A stretch of DNA of 64,000 nucleotides from Henricia sp. BOLD:AAB3569 (GCA_037783545.1 JBBELK010000931.1:118195-182194), one strand, 5' to 3'. Shown: positions 33,106-47,863, numbered from the stretch's first letter. Translations and numbers: made by a program. The notes: generated by a model from the letters alone, not told the origin.

Positions 33106-35153
33106 GCACAAGCAGACGCCGCTTTCCCGAAACATTCCATCTGAAGTGGTCGCTATTTTGGAACTGAAGGAATGTCCAGACAAACTTCAAATTGTGCCTG
33201 CTAAAACAACTCTATATCCCAAACGTATTCTGCAAATTTCAGCAATTTCCCGTTTAAACCGACCGAGTTATCGTTGGATCTAGCAAAAACTCCCTGCCGG
33301 CACAGTTTTCGCACAAGCAGACGCCGCTTTCCGGAAACATTCCATTTGAAGTGGTCGCTATTTTGGAACTGAAGGAATGTCCATACAAACTTCAAATTGT
33401 GCCTGCTAAAACAACTCTATATCCCAAACGTATTCTGCAAATTTCAGCAATTTCCCGTTTAAACCGACCGAGTTATCGTTGAATCAAGCAAAACTCCCTG
33501 CCGTCACAGTTTTCGCTCAAGCAGATGCCGCTTTCGGAAAACATTGCGTCCGAAGTGGTCGCTATTTTGGAACTGAAGGAATGTTCAGACAAACTTGAAA
33601 TTTTGACTGCTTTAACAACTCTATATCCCAAACGTATTCTGCAAATTTCAGCAATTTCCCGTTTAAACCGACCGAGTTATCGTTGAATCAAGCAAAACTC
33701 CCTGCCGTCACAGTTTTCGCTCAAGCAGATGCCGCTTTCGGGAAACATTGCGTCCGAAGTGGTCGCTATTTTGGAACTGAAGGAATGTTCAGACAAACTT
33801 GAAATTTTGACTGCTTTAACAACTCTATATCCCAAACGTATTCTGCAAATTTCAGCAATTTCCCGTTTAAACCGACCGAGTTATCGTTGAATCTAGCAAA
33901 AACTCCCTGCCGTCACAGTTTTCGCTCAAGCAGATGCCGCTTTCGGGAAAAATTGCGTCCGAAGTGGTCGCTATTTTGGAACTGAAGGAATGTCCATACA
34001 AACTTGAAATTGTGCCTGCTAAAACAACTCTATATCCCAAACGTATTCTGCAAATTTCAGCAATTTCCAGTTTAAACCGACCGAGTTATCGTTGAATCTA
34101 GCAAAAACTCCCTGCCGGCACAGTTTTCGCTCAAGCAGATGCCGCTTCGGGAAACATTGCGTCCGAAGTGGTCGCTATTTTGGAACTGAAGGAATGTTCA
34201 GACAAACTTGAAATTTTGACTGCTTTAACAACTCTATATCCCAAACGTATTCTGCAAATTTCAGCAATTTCCCGTTTAAACCGACCGAGTTATCGTTGAA
34301 TCAAGCAAAAACTCCCTGCCGTCACAGTTTTCGCTCAAGCAGATGCCGCTTTCGGGAAACATTGCGTCCGAAGTGGTCGCTATTTTGGAACTGAAGGAAT
34401 GTTCAGACAAACTTGAAATGTTGACTGCTAAAAGAACTCTATATCCCAAACGTATTCTGCAAGTTTCAGCAATTTCCCGTTTAAACCGACTGAGTTATCG
34501 GTGAATCTAGCAAAAACTCCCTGCCGTCACAGTTTTCGCACAAGCAGATGCCGCTTTCGGGAAACATTGCGTCCGAAGTGGTCGCTATTTTGGAACTGAA
34601 GGAATGTTCAGACACAACTTGAAATTTTGACTGCTTTAACAACTCTATATCCCAAACGTATTCTGCAAATTTCAGCAATTTCCAGTTTAAACCGACCGAG
34701 TTATCGTTGAATCTAGCAAAAACTCCCTGCCGTCACAGTTTTCGCACAACCGGACGCCTCTTTCCGGAAACATTCCATCTGAAGTGGTCGCTATTTTGGA
34801 ACAGAAGGAATGTTCAGACAAACTTGAAATTTTGACTGCTTTAACAACTCTATATCCCAAACGTATTCTGCAAGTTTCAGCAATTTCCCGTTTAAACCGA
34901 CCGAGTTATCGATGAATCTAGCAAAAACTCCCTGGCGTCACAGTTTTTGCACAGCAGATGCCGCTTTCGGGAAACATTGCGTCCGAAGTGGTCGCTATTT
35001 TGGAACTGAAGGAATGTTCAGACACAACTTGAAATTTTGACTGCTTTAACAACTCTATATCCCAAACGTATTCTGCAAATTTCAGCAATTTCCAGTTTAA
35101 ACCGACCGAGTTATCGTTGAATCTAGCAAAAACTCCCTGCCGTCACAGTTTTC

Positions 35154-35357
35154 GCTCAAGCAGATGCCGCTTCGGGAAACATTGCGTCCGAAGTGGTCGC
35201 TATTTTGGAACTGAAGGAATGTTCAGACAAACTTGAAATGTTGACTGCTTTAACAACTCTATATCCCAAACGTATTCTGCAAATTTCAGCAATTTCCCGT
35301 TTAAACCGACCGAGTTATCGTTGAATCTAGCAAAAACTCCCTGCCGTCACAGTTTTC
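35154..35357 (+). repeat. Recombinant monomer O/A (18-mer junction), 204 bp
   Basis: Has the O or S one-base T deletion (gccgcttcggg), then A-type gaaatgttgactgctttaa, gttgaatcta and ccgtcac, leading into B. It is the joint between the two 3458-bp copies; the equivalent monomer at the end of copy 2 (38613) is a plain S. Confidence 0.85.
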
Positions 35358-38300
35358 GCTCAAGCAGATGCCGCTTTCGGGAAACATTGCGTCCGAAGTG
35401 GTCGCAATTTTGGAACTGAAGGAATGTCCAGACAAACTTGAAATCTTGCCTGCTTTAACAACTCTATATCCCAAACGTATTCTGCAAATTTCAGCAATTT
35501 CCCGTTTAAACCGACCGAGTTATCGGTGAATCTAGCAAAAACTCCCTGCCGGCACAGTTTTCGCACAAGCAGACGCCGCTTTCCGGAAACATTCCATTTG
35601 AAGTGGTCGCTATTTTGGAACTGAAGGAATGTCCATACAAACTTCAAATTGTGCCTGCTAAAACAACTCTATATCCCAAACGTATTCTGCAAATTTCAGC
35701 AATTTCCCGTTTAAACCGACCGAGTTATCGTTGAATCAAGCAAAAACTCCCTGCCGTCACAGTTTTCGCTCAAGCAGATGCCGCTTTCGGGAAACATTGC
35801 GTCCGAAGTGGTCGCTATTTTGGAACTGAAGGAATGTTCAGACAAACTTGAAATGTAGACTGCTAAAACAACTCTATATCCCAAACGTATTCTGCAAGTT
35901 TCAGCAATTTCCCGTTTAAACCGACCGAGTTATCGGTGAATCTAGCAAAAACTCCCTGCCGTCACAGTTTTCGCACAAGCAGATGCCGCTTTCGGGAAAC
36001 ATTGCGTCCGAAGTGGTCGCTATTTTGGAACTGAAGGAATGTTCAGACACAACTTGAAATTTTGACTGCTTTAACAACTCTATATCCCAAACGTATTCTG
36101 CAAATTTCAGCAATTTCCAGTTTAAACCGACCGAGTTATCGTTGAATCTAGCAAAAACTCCCTGCCGTCACAGTTTTCGCACAACCGGACGCCTCTTTCC
36201 GGAAACATTCCATCTGAAGTGGTCGCTATTTTGGAACAGAAGGAATGTTCAGACAAACTTGAAATTTTGACTGCTTTAACAACTCTATATCCCAAACGTA
36301 TTCTGCAAATTTCAGCAATTTCCCGTTTAAACTGACCGAGTTATCGTCACAGTTTTCGCACAAGCAGATGCCGCTTTCGGGAAACATTGCGTCCGAAGTG
36401 GTCGCTATTTTGGAACTGAAGGAATGTTCAGACACAACTTGAAATCTTGCCTGCTTTAACAACTCTATATCCCAAACGTATTCTGCAAATTTCAGCAATT
36501 TCCCGTTTAAACCGTCCGAGTTATCGGTGAATCTAGCAAAAACTCCCTGCCGGCACAGTTTTCGCACAAGCAGACGCCGCTTTCCCGAAACATTCCATCT
36601 GAAGTGGTCGCTATTTTGGAACTGAAGGAATGTCCAGACAAACTTCAAATTGTGCCTGCTAAAACAACTCTATATCCCAAACGTATTCTGCAAATTTCAG
36701 CAATTTCCCGTTTAAACCGACCGAGTTATCGTTGGATCTAGCAAAAACTCCCTGCCGGCACAGTTTTCGCACAAGCAGACGCCGCTTTCCGGAAACATTC
36801 CATTTGAAGTGGTCGCTATTTTGGAACTGAAGGAATGTCCATACAAACTTCAAATTGTGCCTGCTAAAACAACTCTATATCCCAAACGTATTCTGCAAAT
36901 TTCAGCAATTTCCCGTTTAAACCGACCGAGTTATCGTTGAATCAAGCAAAAACTCCCTGCCGTCACAGTTTTCGCTCAAGCAGATGCCGCTTTCGGAAAA
37001 CATTGCGTCCGAAGTGGTCGCTATTTTGGAACTGAAGGAATGTTCAGACAAACTTGAAATTTTGACTGCTTTAACAACTCTATATCCCAAACGTATTCTG
37101 CAAATTTCAGCAATTTCCCGTTTAAACCGACCGAGTTATCGTTGAATCAAGCAAAACTCCCTGCCGTCACAGTTTTCGCTCAAGCAGATGCCGCTTTCGG
37201 GAAACATTGCGTCCGAAGTGGTCGCTATTTTGGAACTGAAGGAATGTTCAGACAAACTTGAAATTTTGACTGCTTTAACAACTCTATATCCCAAACGTAT
37301 TCTGCAAATTTCAGCAATTTCCCGTTTAAACCGACCGAGTTATCGTTGAATCTAGCAAAAACTCCCTGCCGTCACAGTTTTCGCTCAAGCAGATGCCGCT
37401 TTCGGGAAAAATTGCGTCCGAAGTGGTCGCTATTTTGGAACTGAAGGAATGTCCATACAAACTTGAAATTGTGCCTGCTAAAACAACTCTATATCCCAAA
37501 CGTATTCTGCAAATTTCAGCAATTTCCAGTTTAAACCGACCGAGTTATCGTTGAATCTAGCAAAAACTCCCTGCCGGCACAGTTTTCGCTCAAGCAGATG
37601 CCGCTTCGGGAAACATTGCGTCCGAAGTGGTCGCTATTTTGGAACTGAAGGAATGTTCAGACAAACTTGAAATTTTGACTGCTTTAACAACTCTATATCC
37701 CAAACGTATTCTGCAAATTTCAGCAATTTCCCGTTTAAACCGACCGAGTTATCGTTGAATCAAGCAAAAACTCCCTGCCGTCACAGTTTTCGCTCAAGCA
37801 GATGCCGCTTTCGGGAAACATTGCGTCCGAAGTGGTCGCTATTTTGGAACTGAAGGAATGTTCAGACAAACTTGAAATGTTGACTGCTAAAAGAACTCTA
37901 TATCCCAAACGTATTCTGCAAGTTTCAGCAATTTCCCGTTTAAACCGACTGAGTTATCGGTGAATCTAGCAAAAACTCCCTGCCGTCACAGTTTTCGCAC
38001 AAGCAGATGCCGCTTTCGGGAAACATTGCGTCCGAAGTGGTCGCTATTTTGGAACTGAAGGAATGTTCAGACACAACTTGAAATTTTGACTGCTTTAACA
38101 ACTCTATATCCCAAACGTATTCTGCAAATTTCAGCAATTTCCAGTTTAAACCGACCGAGTTATCGTTGAATCTAGCAAAAACTCCCTGCCGTCACAGTTT
38201 TCGCACAACCGGACGCCTCTTTCCGGAAACATTCCATCTGAAGTGGTCGCTATTTTGGAACAGAAGGAATGTTCAGACAAACTTGAAATTTTGACTGCTT

Positions 38301-38815
38301 TAACAACTCTATATCCCAAACGTATTCTGCAAGTTTCAGCAATTTCCCGTTTAAACCGACCGAGTTATCGATGAATCTAGCAAAAACTCCCTGGCGTCAC
38401 AGTTTTTGCACAGCAGATGCCGCTTTCGGGAAACATTGCGTCCGAAGTGGTCGCTATTTTGGAACTGAAGGAATGTTCAGACACAACTTGAAATTTTGAC
38501 TGCTTTAACAACTCTATATCCCAAACGTATTCTGCAAATTTCAGCAATTTCCAGTTTAAACCGACCGAGTTATCGTTGAATCTAGCAAAAACTCCCTGCC
38601 GTCACAGTTTTCGCTCAAGCAGATGCCGCTTCGGGAAACATTGCGTCCGAAGTGGTCGCTATTTTGGAACTGAAGGAATGTTCAGACAAACTTGAAATTT
38701 TGACTGCTTTAACAACTCTATATCCCAAACGTATTCTGCAAATTTCAGCAATTTCCCGTTTAAACCGACCGAGTTATCGTTGAATCAAGCAAAACTCCCT
38801 GCCGTCACAGTTTTC
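35358..38815 (+). repeat. 18-mer (or 17-mer) tandem duplication, copy 2
   Basis: Same order as copy 1, with S in the final place where copy 1 has the O/A chimera. C here (36769) has the normal five-A run, so the offset changes from 3458 to 3459 after it. Both copies share cggaaaac in L and atcgatgaat in Q. Confidence 0.86.
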
Positions 38816-39405
38816 GCTCAAGCAGATGCCGCTTTCGGGAAACATTGCGTCCGAAGTGGTCGCTATTTTGGAACTGAAGGAATGTTCAGACAAACTTGAA
38901 ATGTTGACTGCTAAAAGAACTCTATATCCCAAACGTATTCTGCAAGTTTCAGCAATTTCCCGTTTAAACCGACTGAGTTATCGGTGAATCTAGCAAAAAC
39001 TCCCTGCCGTCACAGTTTTCGCACAAGCAGATGCCGCTTTCGGGAAACATTGCGTCCGAAGTGGTCGCTATTTTGGAACTGAAGGAATGTTCAGACACAA
39101 CTTGAAATTTTGACTGCTTTAACAACTCTATATCCCAAACGTATTCTGCAAATTTCAGCAATTTCCAGTTTAAACCGACCGAGTTATCGTTGAATCTAGC
39201 AAAAACTCCCTGCCGTCACAGTTTTCGCACAACCGGACGCCTCTTTCCGGAAACATTCCATCTGAAGTGGTCGCTATTTTGGAACAGAAGGAATGTTCAG
39301 ACAAACTTGAAATTTTGACTGCTTTAACAACTCTATATCCCAAACGTATTCTGCAAATTTCAGCAATTTCCCGTTTAAACTGACCGAGTTATCGTCACAG
39401 TTTTC
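38816..39405 (+). repeat. Block: P E G
   Basis: Three monomers matching 30106-30695 at an offset of 8710 bp. Confidence 0.86.
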
Positions 39406-42020
39406 GCACAAGCAGATGCCGCTTTCGGGAAACATTGCGTCCGAAGTGGTCGCTATTTTGGAACTGAAGGAATGTTCAGACAAACTTGAAATTTTGACTG
39501 CTTTAACAACTCTATATCCCAAACGTATTCTGCAAATTTCAGCAATTTCCCGTTTAAACCGACCGAGTTATCGTTGAATCTAGCAAAAACTCCCTGCCGT
39601 CACAGTTTTCGCTCAAGCAGATGCCGCTTTCGGGAAACATTGCGTCCGAAGTGGTCGCAATTTTGGAACTGAAGGAATGTCCAGACAAACTTGAAATCTT
39701 GCCTGCTTTAACAACTCTATATCCCAAACGTATTCTGCAAATTTCAGCAATTTCCCGTTTAAACCGACCGAGTTATCGGTGAATCTAGCAAAAACTCCCT
39801 GCCGGCACAGTTTTCGCACAAGCAGACGCCGCTTTCCGGAAACATTCCATTCGAAGTGGTCGCTATTTTGGAACTGAAGGAATGTCCATACAAACTTCAA
39901 ATTGTGCCTGCTAAAACAACTCTATATCCCAAACGTATTCTGCAAATTTCAGCAATTTCCCGTTTAAACCGACCGAGTTATCGTTGAATCAAGCAAAAAC
40001 TCCCTGCCGTCACAGTTTTCGCACAAGCAGATGCCGCTTTCGGGAAACATTGCGTCCGAAGTGGTCGCTATTTTGGAACTGAAGGAATGTTCAGACAAAC
40101 TTGAAATTTTGACTGCTTTAACAACTCTATATCCCAAACGTATTCTGCAAATTTCAGCAATTTCCAGTTTAAACCGACTGAGTTATCGTTGAATCTAGCA
40201 AAAACTCCCTGCCGGCACAGTTTTCGCACAACCGGACGCCTCTTTCCGGAAACATTCCATCTGAAGTGGTCGCTATTTTGGAACAGAAGGAATGTTCAGA
40301 CAAACTTGAAATTTTGACTGCTTTAACAACTCTATATCCCAAACGTATTCTGCAAATTTCAGCAATTTCCCGTTTAAACTGACCGAGTTATCGTCACAGT
40401 TTTCGCACAAGCAGATGCCGCTTTCGGGAAACATTGCGTCCGAAGTGGTCGCTATTTTGGAACTGAAGGAATGTTCAGACAAACTTGAAATGTTGACTGC
40501 TTTAACAACTCTATATCCCAAACGTATTCTGCAAATTTCAGCAATTTCCCGTTTAAACCGACCGAGTTATCGTTGAATCTAGCAAAAACTCCCTGCCGTC
40601 ACAGTTTTCGCTCAAGCAGATGCCGCTTTCGGGAAACATTGCGTCCGAAGTGGTCGCAATTTTGGAACTGAAGGAATGTCCAGACAAACTTGAAATCTTG
40701 CCTGCTTTAACAACTCTATATCCCAAACGTATTCTGCAAATTTCAGCAATTTCCCGTTTAAACCGACCGAGTTATCGGTGAATCTAGCAAAAACTCCCTG
40801 CCGGCACAGTTTTCGCACAAGCAGACGCCGCTTTCCGGAAACATTCCATTTGAAGTGGTCGCTATTTTGGAACTGAAGGAATGTCCATACAAACTTCAAA
40901 TTGTGCCTGCTAAAACAACTCTATATCCCAAACGTATTCTGCAAATTTCAGCAATTTCCCGTTTAAACCGACCGAGTTATCGTTGAATCAAGCAAAAACT
41001 CCCTGCCGTCACAGTTTTCGCTCAAGCAGATGCCGCTTTCGGGAAACATTGCGTCCGAAGTGGTCGCTATTTTGGAACTGAAGGAATGTTCAGACAAACT
41101 TGAAATGTAGACTGCTAAAACAACTCTATATCCCAAACGTATTCTGCAAGTTTCAGCAATTTCCCGTTTAAACCGACCGAGTTATCGGTGAATCTAGCAA
41201 AAACTCCCTGCCGTCACAGTTTTCGCACAAGCAGATGCCGCTTTCGGGAAACATTGCGTCCGAAGTGGTCGCTATTTTGGAACTGAAGGAATGTTCAGAC
41301 ACAACTTGAAATTTTGACTGCTTTAACAACTCTATATCCCAAACGTATTCTGCAAATTTCAGCAATTTCCAGTTTAAACCGACCGAGTTATCGTTGAATC
41401 TAGCAAAAACTCCCTGCCGTCACAGTTTTCGCTCAAGCAGATGCCGCTTTCGGGAAACATTGCGTCCGAAGTGGTCGCTATTTTGGAACTGAAGGAATGT
41501 TCAGACACAACTTGAAATTTTGACTGCTTTAACAACTCTATATCCCAAACGTATTCTGCAAATTTCAGCAATTTCCAGTTTAAACCGACCGAGTTATCGT
41601 TGAATCTAGCAAAAACTCCCTGCCGTCACAGTTTTCGCTCAAGCAGATGCCGCTTTCGGGAAACATTGCGTCCGAAGTGGTCGCTATTTTGGAACTGAAG
41701 GAATGTTCAGACAAACTTGAAATTTTGACTGCTTTAACAACTCTATATCCCAAACGTATTCTGCAAATTTCAGCAATTTCCAGTTTAAACCGACTGAGTT
41801 ATCGTTGAATCTAGCAAAAACTCCCTGCCGTCACAGTTTTCGCACAACCGGACGCCTCTTTCCGGAAACATTCCATCTGAAGTGGTCGCTATTTTGGAAC
41901 AGAATGAATGTTCAGACAAACTTGAAATTTTGACTGCTTTAACAACTCTATATCCCAAACGTATTCTGCAAATTTCAGCAATTTCCCGTTTAAACTGACC
42001 GAGTTATCGTCACAGTTTTC
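39406..42020 (+). repeat. 13-mer tandem duplication, copy 1 (2615 bp)
   Basis: I B C'' I/F' G A B C D E U F' G'. Lengths sum to 2615. It is unrelated in composition to the 2639-bp 13-mer upstream. Confidence 0.9.
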
Positions 42021-44635
42021 GCACAAGCAGATGCCGCTTTCGGGAAACATTGCGTCCGAAGTGGTCGCTATTTTGGAACTGAAGGAATGTTCAGACAAAC
42101 TTGAAATTTTGACTGCTTTAACAACTCTATATCCCAAACGTATTCTGCAAATTTCAGCAATTTCCCGTTTAAACCGACCGAGTTATCGTTGAATCTAGCA
42201 AAAACTCCCTGCCGTCACAGTTTTCGCTCAAGCAGATGCCGCTTTCGGGAAACATTGCGTCCGAAGTGGTCGCAATTTTGGAACTGAAGGAATGTCCAGA
42301 CAAACTTGAAATCTTGCCTGCTTTAACAACTCTATATCCCAAACGTATTCTGCAAATTTCAGCAATTTCCCGTTTAAACCGACCGAGTTATCGGTGAATC
42401 TAGCAAAAACTCCCTGCCGGCACAGTTTTCGCACAAGCAGACGCCGCTTTCCGGAAACATTCCATTCGAAGTGGTCGCTATTTTGGAACTGAAGGAATGT
42501 CCATACAAACTTCAAATTGTGCCTGCTAAAACAACTCTATATCCCAAACGTATTCTGCAAATTTCAGCAATTTCCCGTTTAAACCGACCGAGTTATCGTT
42601 GAATCAAGCAAAAACTCCCTGCCGTCACAGTTTTCGCACAAGCAGATGCCGCTTTCGGGAAACATTGCGTCCGAAGTGGTCGCTATTTTGGAACTGAAGG
42701 AATGTTCAGACAAACTTGAAATTTTGACTGCTTTAACAACTCTATATCCCAAACGTATTCTGCAAATTTCAGCAATTTCCAGTTTAAACCGACTGAGTTA
42801 TCGTTGAATCTAGCAAAAACTCCCTGCCGGCACAGTTTTCGCACAACCGGACGCCTCTTTCCGGAAACATTCCATCTGAAGTGGTCGCTATTTTGGAACA
42901 GAAGGAATGTTCAGACAAACTTGAAATTTTGACTGCTTTAACAACTCTATATCCCAAACGTATTCTGCAAATTTCAGCAATTTCCCGTTTAAACTGACCG
43001 AGTTATCGTCACAGTTTTCGCACAAGCAGATGCCGCTTTCGGGAAACATTGCGTCCGAAGTGGTCGCTATTTTGGAACTGAAGGAATGTTCAGACAAACT
43101 TGAAATGTTGACTGCTTTAACAACTCTATATCCCAAACGTATTCTGCAAATTTCAGCAATTTCCCGTTTAAACCGACCGAGTTATCGTTGAATCTAGCAA
43201 AAACTCCCTGCCGTCACAGTTTTCGCTCAAGCAGATGCCGCTTTCGGGAAACATTGCGTCCGAAGTGGTCGCAATTTTGGAACTGAAGGAATGTCCAGAC
43301 AAACTTGAAATCTTGCCTGCTTTAACAACTCTATATCCCAAACGTATTCTGCAAATTTCAGCAATTTCCCGTTTAAACCGACCGAGTTATCGGTGAATCT
43401 AGCAAAAACTCCCTGCCGGCACAGTTTTCGCACAAGCAGACGCCGCTTTCCGGAAACATTCCATTTGAAGTGGTCGCTATTTTGGAACTGAAGGAATGTC
43501 CATACAAACTTCAAATTGTGCCTGCTAAAACAACTCTATATCCCAAACGTATTCTGCAAATTTCAGCAATTTCCCGTTTAAACCGACCGAGTTATCGTTG
43601 AATCAAGCAAAAACTCCCTGCCGTCACAGTTTTCGCTCAAGCAGATGCCGCTTTCGGGAAACATTGCGTCCGAAGTGGTCGCTATTTTGGAACTGAAGGA
43701 ATGTTCAGACAAACTTGAAATGTAGACTGCTAAAACAACTCTATATCCCAAACGTATTCTGCAAGTTTCAGCAATTTCCCGTTTAAACCGACCGAGTTAT
43801 CGGTGAATCTAGCAAAAACTCCCTGCCGTCACAGTTTTCGCACAAGCAGATGCCGCTTTCGGGAAACATTGCGTCCGAAGTGGTCGCTATTTTGGAACTG
43901 AAGGAATGTTCAGACACAACTTGAAATTTTGACTGCTTTAACAACTCTATATCCCAAACGTATTCTGCAAATTTCAGCAATTTCCAGTTTAAACCGACCG
44001 AGTTATCGTTGAATCTAGCAAAAACTCCCTGCCGTCACAGTTTTCGCTCAAGCAGATGCCGCTTTCGGGAAACATTGCGTCCGAAGTGGTCGCTATTTTG
44101 GAACTGAAGGAATGTTCAGACACAACTTGAAATTTTGACTGCTTTAACAACTCTATATCCCAAACGTATTCTGCAAATTTCAGCAATTTCCAGTTTAAAC
44201 CGACCGAGTTATCGTTGAATCTAGCAAAAACTCCCTGCCGTCACAGTTTTCGCTCAAGCAGATGCCGCTTTCGGGAAACATTGCGTCCGAAGTGGTCGCT
44301 ATTTTGGAACTGAAGGAATGTTCAGACAAACTTGAAATTTTGACTGCTTTAACAACTCTATATCCCAAACGTATTCTGCAAATTTCAGCAATTTCCAGTT
44401 TAAACCGACTGAGTTATCGTTGAATCTAGCAAAAACTCCCTGCCGTCACAGTTTTCGCACAACCGGACGCCTCTTTCCGGAAACATTCCATCTGAAGTGG
44501 TCGCTATTTTGGAACAGAATGAATGTTCAGACAAACTTGAAATTTTGACTGCTTTAACAACTCTATATCCCAAACGTATTCTGCAAATTTCAGCAATTTC
44601 CCGTTTAAACTGACCGAGTTATCGTCACAGTTTTC
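42021..44635 (+). repeat. 13-mer tandem duplication, copy 2 (2615 bp)
   Basis: The same thirteen types in order. After G' the array continues with A instead of I, the start of the next unit. Confidence 0.9.
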
Positions 44636-47600
44636 GCACAAGCAGATGCCGCTTTCGGGAAACATTGCGTCCGAAGTGGTCGCTATTTTGGAACTGAAGG
44701 AATGTTCAGACAAACTTGAAATGTTGACTGCTTTAACAACTCTATATCCCAAACGTATTCTGCAAATTTCAGCAATTTCCCGTTTAAACCGACCGAGTTA
44801 TCGTTGAATCTAGCAAAAACTCCCTGCCGTCACAGTTTTCGCTCAAGCAGATGCCGCTTTCGGGAAACATTGCGTCCGAAGTGGTCACAATTTTGGAACT
44901 GAAGGAATGTCCAGACAAACTTGAAATCTTGCCTGCTTTAACAACTCTATATCCCAAACGTAATCTGCAAATTTCAGCAATTTCCCGTTTAAACCGACCG
45001 AGTTATCGGTGAATCTAGCAAAAACTCCCTGCCGGCACAGTTTTCGCACAAGCAGACGCCGCTTTCCGGAAACATTCCATTTGAAGTGGTCGCTATTTTG
45101 GAACTGAAGGAATGTCCATACAAACTTCAAATTGTGCCTGCTAAAACAACTCTATATCCCAAACATATTCTGCAAATTTCAGCAATTTCCCGTTTAAACC
45201 GACCGAGTTATCGTTGAATCAAGCAAAAACTCCCTGCCGTCACAGTTTTCGCTCAAGCAGATGCCGCTTTCGGGAAACATTGCGTCCGAAGTGGTCGCTA
45301 TTTTGGAACTGAAGGAATGTTCAGACAAACTTGAAATTTTGACTGCTTTAACAACTCTATATCCCAAACGTATTCTGCAAATTTCAGCAATTTCCCGTTT
45401 AAACTGACCGAGTTATCGTCACAGTTTTCGCACAAGCAGATGCCGCTTTCGGGAAACATTGCGTCCGAAGTGGTCGCTATTTTGGAACTGAAGGAATGTT
45501 CAGACAAACTTGAAATTTTGACTGCTTTAACAACTCTATATCCCAAACGTATTCTGCAAATTTCAGCAATTTCCCGTTTAAACCGACCGAGTTATCGTTG
45601 AATCTAGCAAAAACTCCCTGCCGTCACAGTTTTCGCTCAAGCAGATGCCGCTTTCGGGAAACATTGCGTCCGAAGTGGTCGCTATTTTGGAACTAAAGGA
45701 ATGTCCAGACAAACTTGAAATCTTGCCTGCTTTAACAACTCTATATCCCAAACGTATTCTGCAAATTTCAGCAATTTCCCGTTTAAACCGTCCGAGTTAT
45801 CGGTGAATCTAGCAAAAACTCCCTGCCGGCACAGTTTTCGCACAAGCAGACGCCGCTTTCCCGAAACATTCCATCTGAAGTGGTCGCTATTTTGGAACTG
45901 AAGGAATGTCCAGACAAACTTCAAATTGTGCCTGCTAAAACAACTCTATATCCCAAACGTATTCTGCAAATTTCAGCAATTTCCCGTTTAAACCGACCGA
46001 GTTATCGTTGGATCTAGCAAAAACTCCCTGCCGGCACAGTTTTCGCACAAGCAGACGCCGCTTTCCGGAAACATTCCATTTGAAGTGGTCGCTATTTTGG
46101 AACTGAAGGAATGTCCATACAAACTTCAAATTGTGCCTGCTAAAACAACTCTATATCCCAAACGTATTCTGCAAATTTCAGCAATTTCCCGTTTAAACCG
46201 ACCGAGTTATCGTTGAATCAAGCAAAAACTCCCTGCCGTCACAGTTTTCGCTCAAGCAGATGCCGCTTTCGGGAAACATTGCGTCCGAAGTGGTCGCTAT
46301 TTTGGAACTGAAGGAATGTTCAGACAAACTTGAAATTTTGACTGCTTTAACAACTCTATATCCCAAACGTATTCTGCAAATTTCAGCAATTTCCCGTTTA
46401 AACCGACCGAGTTATCGTTGAATCTAGCAAAAACTCCCTGCCGTCACAGTTTTCGCTCAAGCAGATGCCGCTTTCGGGAAAAATTGCGTCCGAAGTGGTC
46501 GCTATTTTGGAACTGAAGGAATGTCCATACAAACTTGAAATTGTGCCTGCTAAAACAACTCTATATCCCAAACGTATTCTGCAAATTTCAGCAATTTCCA
46601 GTTTAAACCGACCGAGTTATCGTTGAATCTAGCAAAAACTCCCTGCCGGCACAGTTTTCGCTCAAGCAGATGCCGCTTCGGGAAACATTGCGTCCGAAGT
46701 GGTCGCTATTTTGGAACTGAAGGAATGTTCAGACAAACTTGAAATTTTGACTGCTTTAACAACTCTATATCCCAAACGTATTCTGCAAATTTCAGCAATT
46801 TCCCGTTTAAACCGACCGAGTTATCGTTGAATCAAGCAAAAACTCCCTGCCGTCACAGTTTTCGCTCAAGCAGATGCCGCTTTCGGGAAACATTGCGTCC
46901 GAAGTGGTCGCTATTTTGGAACTGAAGGAATGTTCAGACAAACTTGAAATGTTGACTGCTAAAAGAACTCTATATCCCAAACGTATTCTGCAAGTTTCAG
47001 CAATTTCCCGTTTAAACCGACTGAGTTATCGGTGAATCTAGCAAAAACTCCCTGCCGTCACAGTTTTCGCACAAGCAGATGCCGCTTTCGGGAAACATTG
47101 CGTCCGAAGTGGTCGCTATTTTGGAACTGAAGGAATGTTCAGACACAACTTGAAATTTTGACTGCTTTAACAACTCTATATCCCAAACGTATTCTGCAAA
47201 TTTCAGCAATTTCCAGTTTAAACCGACCGAGTTATCGTTGAATCTAGCAAAAACTCCCTGCCGTCACAGTTTTCGCACAACCGGACGCCTCTTTCCGGAA
47301 ACATTCCATCTGAAGTGGTCGCTATTTTGGAACAGAAGGAATGTTCAGACAAACTTGAAATTTTGACTGCTTTAACAACTCTATATCCCAAACGTATTCT
47401 GCAAATTTCAGCAATTTCCAGTTTAAACCGACCGAGTTATCGTTGAATCTAGCAAAAACTCCCTGCCGTCACAGTTTTCGCTCAAGCAGATGCCGCTTTC
47501 GGGAAACATTGCGTCCGAAGTGGTCGCTATTTTGGAACTGAAGGAATGTTCAGACAAACTTGAAATTTTGACTGCTTTAACAACTCTATATCCCAAACGT

Positions 47601-47863
47601 ATTCTGCAAATTTCAGCAATTTCCAGTTTAAACCGACTGAGTTATCGTTGAATCTAGCAAAAACTCCCTGCCGTCACAGTTTTCGCACAACCGGACGCCT
47701 CTTTCCGGAAACATTCCATCTGAAGTGGTCGCTATTTTGGAACAGAATGAATGTTCAGACAAACTTGAAATTTTGACTGCTTTAACAACTCTATATCCCA
47801 AACGTATTCTGCAAATTTCAGCAATTTCCCGTTTAAACTGACCGAGTTATCGTCACAGTTTTC
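44636..47863 (+). repeat. 16-mer tandem duplication, copy 1 (3228 bp)
   Basis: A B' C' H I J K C M N O P E G/F F' G'. It joins the A-to-C part of the 12-mer with a shortened cassette lacking L. Confidence 0.9.
47275..47479 (+). repeat. Recombinant monomer G/F, 205 bp
   Basis: The G signature 5' (aaccggacgcctc, gaacagaagg) joins ttccag and an undeleted F-like 3' end, restoring full length. It is followed by F'. Confidence 0.82.

Larger units (their letters stand above)
31900..35357 (+). repeat. 18-mer tandem duplication, copy 1 (3458 bp)
   Basis: B C D E G E/J K C L M N O P E Q R O/A, where C at 33311-33514 is 204 bp because of a four-A run. By my count this is 17 named monomers plus the start of a next B, so the unit may be called a 17-mer; the 3458-bp offset is the firm measure. 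F is missing between E and G. Confidence 0.85.

Noticed and set aside
32768..33190. Longest minus-strand open frame (140 codons; repeated at 36226-36648) and over a hundred similar frames of 64-95 codons
   Set aside because: All are the same repeat read in antisense. Monomer lengths of 203, 205, 206 and 179 are not multiples of three, so frames break at each monomer; the longest frame exists only because a 179-bp and a 206-bp monomer happen to adjoin. Indels ignore frame and there is no sign of codon constraint.
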